64,000 nt of DNA from Symsagittifera roscoffensis (Eukaryota > Xenacoelomorpha > Acoela > Convolutidae). A program made the translations under genes and the position numbers. Below the pieces are notes generated by a model. That model had not been told where the DNA came from. It saw only the letters and a program-made list of their open reading frames with translations, and did not search any database. Shown here in pieces: positions 59,279 through 64,000 of the stretch. The stretch is from NCBI RefSeq assembly GCF_963678635.1, contig NC_087066.1, positions 23,985,609-24,049,608 on the forward strand, in the 5' to 3' direction. Each line of letters begins with the position of its first letter. Position 1 is the stretch's first letter.

Positions 59279-59470
59279 TGTGGGGGGTTCAAGTAAGGTA
59301 GAACGATTCAAGTGTGATGGAGGGTTGGTCCAGATGGGGGAGGGGGTGGGGTCGTTCAGGTCCAGGGGGCTTGCGGTGGTTCAGTTAGGGAGGGGTTCAG
59401 GTTGGGGGGTAGTACAGATGTTGAGAGGGGGCAAGGGGGCAAAATTTAGGGAGGGGTTGAAAGAATCGTT
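59279..59470 (+). repeat. G-rich, GGTTCAGG-type degenerate repeat
   Basis: About 190 bp are very rich in G on the plus strand. G-runs of 3-6 are spaced by short TTCAGGT/TTCAAG-like motifs. Many G-runs in a row could form G-quadruplexes. The open frame across it is a by-product of the composition. Confidence 0.6.
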
Positions 59471-60149
59471 TTTCAATTTGAGAAAGATTGGGCTTAGAAA
59501 TTGAGTAGGCCTAACACCCGCTTTGCAAAAAATTCCGCATTACTCATTTCATAAAAGCAGAAATTCTTGCAAAAATTTGCACGACGCGAAACATATGTTT
59601 AATACCAAAACGAAAATGATTACAATCAATTATAAAAGACATTTAAGGACTTTTTCAAAAACTAATCAAAATCAATGCAATATGATTACAATGGTTATCA
59701 ATTTCATAGCCAAAATCAATGAGTTTTAATCGATTATTTTTGATTATAATGTTTTGTACCTATAAAATATCATTTATAGTGACAGTATACACGATTTGAT
59801 GGTGTAACATTTACATCATTAACCTATTAGAATTGACTAACTTTGTTTTGGAAGCGGGTTATTATTGATTACTTAACATTATAATTTAGAAATTAATTTA
59901 CCTACTCCTTCTAAAATTTAAATTTTTTGGATTATTTGTTTGCACGTGATATTTATTTCAGTTTGATTTTCAACTAATTTTTTTTGAGTTCATCTAATTC
60001 TAATTAGCTAAGGGATTCTCTCTCCAATTTTCCATGTTAAAAACTTGGTTTGAACTGTTGCGATTGGCACGTTACTTTCGGCCTCATTTTACAATTGTTG
60101 CAAACTGAATGAAACAAAATTGATGTTTGGGGTAGTTCCTAAACATAAA
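59471..60149. other. No supported gene
   Basis: The sequence is AT-rich, with short direct repeats of AATCAAAAT/ATTACAAT patterns near 59.6-59.7 kb. Confidence 0.4.
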
Positions 60150-62839
60150 ATCTAGACGCTGGTGATTATTAAAATTGGCTCTGCTGATGGAGGCTGTGGC
60201 TGTCCTAGAGGTTGTCGATCAAAATAATGACTCGCGATTGTGGTGATTTTGTTGCGGGCTTCGTCTTGTTGATGCTGCTTTTAGTTGATGCTAATTTGCC
60301 AGTCGATTGTGCTAATAGCTGTTGTTGGTTATTGTGATGCTGCTGCTGCTAAATGTTGCTGAATACTGATTTCATGCAGCTCCTGGCAATTGAAGATTTG
60401 TGGTGCGTGTATATTATTGTCAAAATTCCTTCTAACAGTCTTGCTGTTGAGGTTGACTTCTGTGGATTAATTTTAACAAAAATTTTATTATGTATCGAGT
60501 TTTGAATCAAAGCTGGAGATGTTTCCCTCTGAAGATTCCGGGTTGAAGTTGTCTTTGCTATTTCGTTGGATTCGATTTGTTGAAGGGACTTGTGATTGTT
60601 GCAGTCGGTCTGATTTCGATGTGGTGGTTGAATTAAAAATGATCACCTGAGTGTTTTCCCTTGTTTCGAGGCTTTCTTTTTGGGTTGACGTTTTTTGCTT
60701 TACTGGTCCTTTTTTAAGTTCTTATAGCTGGCTTGTCAGTTTTGTTTTCCTCGTAGGAACTTTGAAAGATAATTTTGTGGCCCGAATGTAAGGAGAAATT
60801 CTTGATGTTTTTTATTGAAGGGTTGCTGTAAAATGTCTTTGTTGAGATCTGCGCCTTCCAAAACTTTGTCTGCCTTTGTTGTGGGTGTGTCACCTTTAGA
60901 GTCTTTTGATGATTTCAAAACCGTGGGAAATCGAGTGAGTTCTGTCTGTCGCGCTGAATATTGATGATCAATTGATTGATCCGTCAGGAAACTTTCACTA
61001 ATGTTGCTAAACTCTGCTATCATTCATCTATTACTGGTTGATTCAAATGAAATATCTGCTGTCGCTTGATGGGCAGCAATTACTTTCGCTTCTTTCTTAT
61101 CTGTCTCGTTGGGTCCTTCGGCTTTCAATCCTAGTGCTGTCTTCACTGCGCGTGGAACCCTAGTTGATTCTTTGTTTGTCATTTGAGGGTTACATTTATC
61201 GATGTGGTCCGTTCCTAGTGTTCGGCTTATAGCTTTGTCGCTCACAGTGAGGAACACGATGTGGTCCAAGTGGTCGTACTTTCTACAGATGCTGTTGAGT
61301 TTGTCGGTTTCTGCTGCTGCGCTGACGTTGATGTCAACTTTTATATAAAAAGAGTTCGAAGATCAAATGCTGTCAAAAAATATTCCCAAACGGTGAGACC
61401 CACTGTTATGGCGTCCATGGTATGCGAGTCGAAGAATGTTCCATCGATTGCTGTGTTTTGGTTCCTGTATTTCCAAAAAATGTGCTGTTTTCTGTGATTT
61501 CTAGCTATTCGAACTTCCAATTTCGACAAATGCGTTCACGTCGATGAATCTGTGTTGATGCAAGAGAATCACTGGTACTAGATGGAGAAATGAATTGGTA
61601 CTTTCAGGCATTGGCTTTTGACTGACTTGACGTTTTTTGGTATGTGATGAAATGCGGGCTCGAAATGATTTTGATCGTGTGCAATGTTGAATGATGATGC
61701 TGGTTGCATTTGAGGTATGCGTGTTTTGACGCGATTCTTTCACGTGATGTTCTTGTCCAAATTGATTTTAACTGAGTTTTTGTCCAGAATAGATTGTTTT
61801 TTTTTTCTTGCAAAAGCGAATCCTGGTACTGGCTGCAGCATGCTCGGTGTTGATTCTCTCGTCAATAGGACCTGGTTGCCGGCTTTTCATTCCAGTTTCA
61901 TGATGTCTGCTGTGAGGCCTGGATGGCTGAATTTCGTTGGCGCGTCGAGGTCGTGAAAACACTTGGCGTCGATCCGTCAAGTCCCGGTTCATCAGCTGCG
62001 GATGCGTTTGTGCTAAATGGTTGCTAGTGCAAACTGTCTTGTCCATTCTTTGAAGGGGATGAGTTTGGGCTGCTCGGTGTTCTTGATGATGATGTGCTGT
62101 GTCCATTGAAGCTGCTGCTGTTATTGCAATTTGCTGACGGTAAATTGTACTTATATTAATCAGTGTGAGTCCTCTTCGAACCCGAGCCTTCGAAAAGTTT
62201 CAACCATGTTGCTGATGAAGTTCGAGAATTTTATGTTCCTGTGATAAGTTGATGGCTCCTTGAAGTTTTGGAATTGGCTAAGAAAGTAGTCGATGATGCC
62301 ATCTGGTCGTCCATATTGTCTGCGTAGTTCCCGAAGAGGGAAGTTGTGCAGTTGGCTGTTGCAAGCAAATCCCAAGATGTTTTTATTGGTTTTCCTTGTT
62401 GACAGTGTCTGGAGATGGGCCATCTTTTCGGCGTCTGAAAGTAGGTGGTTATGAATTGCTGCTTGAAACAAACTAAACCACATATTCGAATTTCATTGAG
62501 TTTCCAACGAATGGCGAAATTTTTATCTTTTCTGTATGATACTTTTATTTGGCTGTATGATACTTGTGAGGTCATGTTTTTGTTCGATGAACTGAAAATA
62601 GCTATTTAGTTTTTCTGTGTTGAAATCCGCCTGGTTATTGAAATGTCAGCTGTGGTAGTCGTGAAGTGTCGTTGATGATGCAGCATTGCTGTTGATTTGA
62701 TGGAAGTGGTGATATGGGGTTCAAAATTTTGGTCCATTAGTGACCATGGGGGTTCGCATTGTCGTGTCTGATGACTGCGATAAGGGATTACGTTTGTTGT
62801 TGATAGTAGCTGACCAAATGTATCAGTAGGAAGCTGCAT
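60150..62839 (-). pseudogene. Degraded BEL/Pao-like retroelement, gag region recognisable
   Basis: On the minus strand, the 62483-62160 frame has a Pao-type gag (DUF1759-like) pattern: FQAAIHNHLLSDAEKMAHLQ, then LRRQYGRPDGIIDYFLSQF. It matches the usual F..AIHNN..LSDAEK...L and L...FG.P..I. In the flanking frames the sequence is Gln/Ser/Thr/Asn-rich and broken by many stops. No protease, RT or integrase motif was found down to 60.15 kb. Part of it is repeated at the right edge of the window. Confidence 0.5.
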
Positions 62840-63585
62840 TGTTGCATGAGCGGTTGCTGCTGTAGCTTGATGTTTAATGGCGATGTTACCTTTGGGGGTT
62901 GTCGTGTCTGCTGTCGAGTTATCCGATGAGTGCTGCTGAATTGCAAAATCAGCTGTGTGGGGGGCTTGAAGTCATTTGTGATTAGTATTCTGCTGTTGTG
63001 GAGTTGTCTCAGTTGTATTGTCCGTTCACATTTTACCGTTTCACCTCAAAATTTGGAAAACTGCACTGACATCCATCAGTGACTAGCAAATATACCGATT
63101 CTTAATATCCTACTTGTTTGCACGTTCCTTCTCTCTCGGAGAGTTTCTTCATCTCTTACAGAACCAGATTGGTGCATCACTACCAATCAGAATTGCTTTA
63201 GTAATGTCTTGGTAAAAATTTGGTTTAAGATCAACTCTGAACAGTGAGACTTCAGTACTGAAATGTAACAGTAATGAACCTCCGATGAAAAAGTTCCGCC
63301 GTTTTTATCTTCTAATAAGATAATTTCCACTTTACATGTTCAGAACAAACGGCTTATTGCAACCACTTTATCTTTCGCTCTCAAGCTAGCCATATAATTT
63401 TTTTCTACTTGCAGCTTTTCAGTATCGAGCAAAATGTGTAGAAAGTTGAGCAGATCTCGAATGAACGTCCAACATAATCTTATGGTATATTTGAAAATGA
63501 TTTAGTAACATTTACAAGTTATTATTTCTAATGGTACTGTGATAGCCTATAATTGGTACTAAATCAGTTGTTGATCATAAACTTG
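62840..63585. other. No supported gene
   Basis: The composition changes at about 63.0 kb from the retroelement type to ordinary AT-rich DNA. Nothing further is recognised. Confidence 0.4.
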
Positions 63586-63905
63586 AACAAGACTGCTCGT
63601 ATCAGGGCGAAGATCTGAATGTTCCGACTGCCTTTAGGGTTTATAGAGCAGCAGTAATAACATAAAAAATTTAAATGAAATAAAATAAAATGAAAATTGT
63701 TTTTTCTAAAATTTGAAATTTGTTATGAAAGTCATCCCCCCACACGCCATATAAAGTACAAAAAGAGAGATTTCGTTCCGTGTTATAAGTCAATTATGGC
63801 AAATAAGCTTCGTTCAACCATTTGGGAACGATTTATAAGACGGATTAAATCTCCGCTTATGCGTTAATAGCGCGAATTATATCGCGCGTTAACTGTCCCA
63901 AGTTG
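63586..63905 (-). repeat. Dispersed hairpin repeat, copy D, inverted
   Basis: It runs from GAACAAGACTGCTCGTATCA and a damaged hairpin (CAGGGCGAAGATCTG) to GCGTTAATAGCGCGAATTAT. It is the reverse complement of copies A and C. Confidence 0.7.
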
Positions 63906-63924
63906 GTTAAAGATCAAATGCTGT

Positions 63925-64000
63925 AAATGTAAGGAGAAATTCTTGATGTTTTTTATTGAAGGGTCGCTGCAAAATGTCTTTGTTGAGATCTGCGCCTTCC
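63925..64000 (-). repeat. Second copy of part of the BEL/Pao-like block
   Basis: This 76-bp stretch matches 60785-60860 with about two mismatches and continues past the window. It follows a short GATCAAATGCTGT, also found at 61359, so it is a rearranged copy. Confidence 0.7.

Noticed and set aside
59280-59504. 74-codon Gly-rich frame
   Set aside because: It is a by-product of the G-rich repeat.
1-64000. CRISPR arrays, bacterial operons or phage genes
   Set aside because: No regularly spaced direct repeats with unique spacers, no operon structure, and clear spliceosomal introns. The sequence is eukaryotic.

Overview
This window is AT-rich and gene-poor eukaryotic DNA. It has canonical GT-AG introns, dispersed and nested repeats, and a tyrosine-kinase-type SH2/kinase gene, so the source is most likely an invertebrate animal. 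The exact group cannot be read from the sequence. Tyrosine-kinase architecture points to Metazoa or close relatives. Ty3/gypsy elements with an env-like third ORF are known from tunicates, insects and rotifers, so that feature does not narrow the choice.

Region 1 (1-9418, minus strand) holds most of one multi-exon gene. I assembled seven exons whose splice phases all agree, giving 1299 codons; both ends of the gene are missing. The order is SH2 domain, tyrosine-kinase-like domain, a long Ser/Pro/Asn-rich linker, then a long coiled coil that runs off the left edge. The SH2 phosphotyrosine Arg is Thr, and the kinase has lost its VAIK Lys, HRD Asp and DFG Asp. It therefore reads as a catalytically dead scaffold. 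Its introns hold a fold-back element (about 5.1-5.5 kb) and a hAT-like MITE (6.1-6.7 kb) with an 8-bp target duplication.

Region 2 (9.4-32.2 kb) is mostly repeats: a dispersed family with a conserved hairpin, a Tc1-like MITE whose empty site exists elsewhere in the window, old BEL/Pao-like remnants, a 1853-bp tandem duplication carrying a GAGCGG fold-back array, a tRNA-like SINE head, and a few weak exon candidates.

Region 3 (32.99-36.32 kb, plus strand) is one long intronless gene of 1107 codons. It has two tandem NERD-like (PD-(D/E)xK) nuclease modules followed by an SF1 (UvrD/DUF2075-like) helicase. The first nuclease copy has lost its catalytic lysine and the second keeps its motif. This is the best candidate for an undescribed system: a nuclease-helicase architecture familiar from bacterial defence and repair, in an animal-type genome.

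Region 4 (39.0-54.4 kb) is a nested insertion. A small TIR element with CCCGGGT ends was split by a 14.5-kb Ty3/gypsy LTR element with a 5-bp target duplication. The LTR element carries broken gag, protease, RT/RNase H, integrase and env-like regions. It is rearranged inside: a gag-protease block is repeated in the middle of RT, and an env segment is present in three tandem copies of 1204 bp.

Region 5 (54.4-64 kb) is repeat-rich sequence with a degraded BEL/Pao gag on the minus strand, a G-rich stretch, and another copy of the hairpin repeat.
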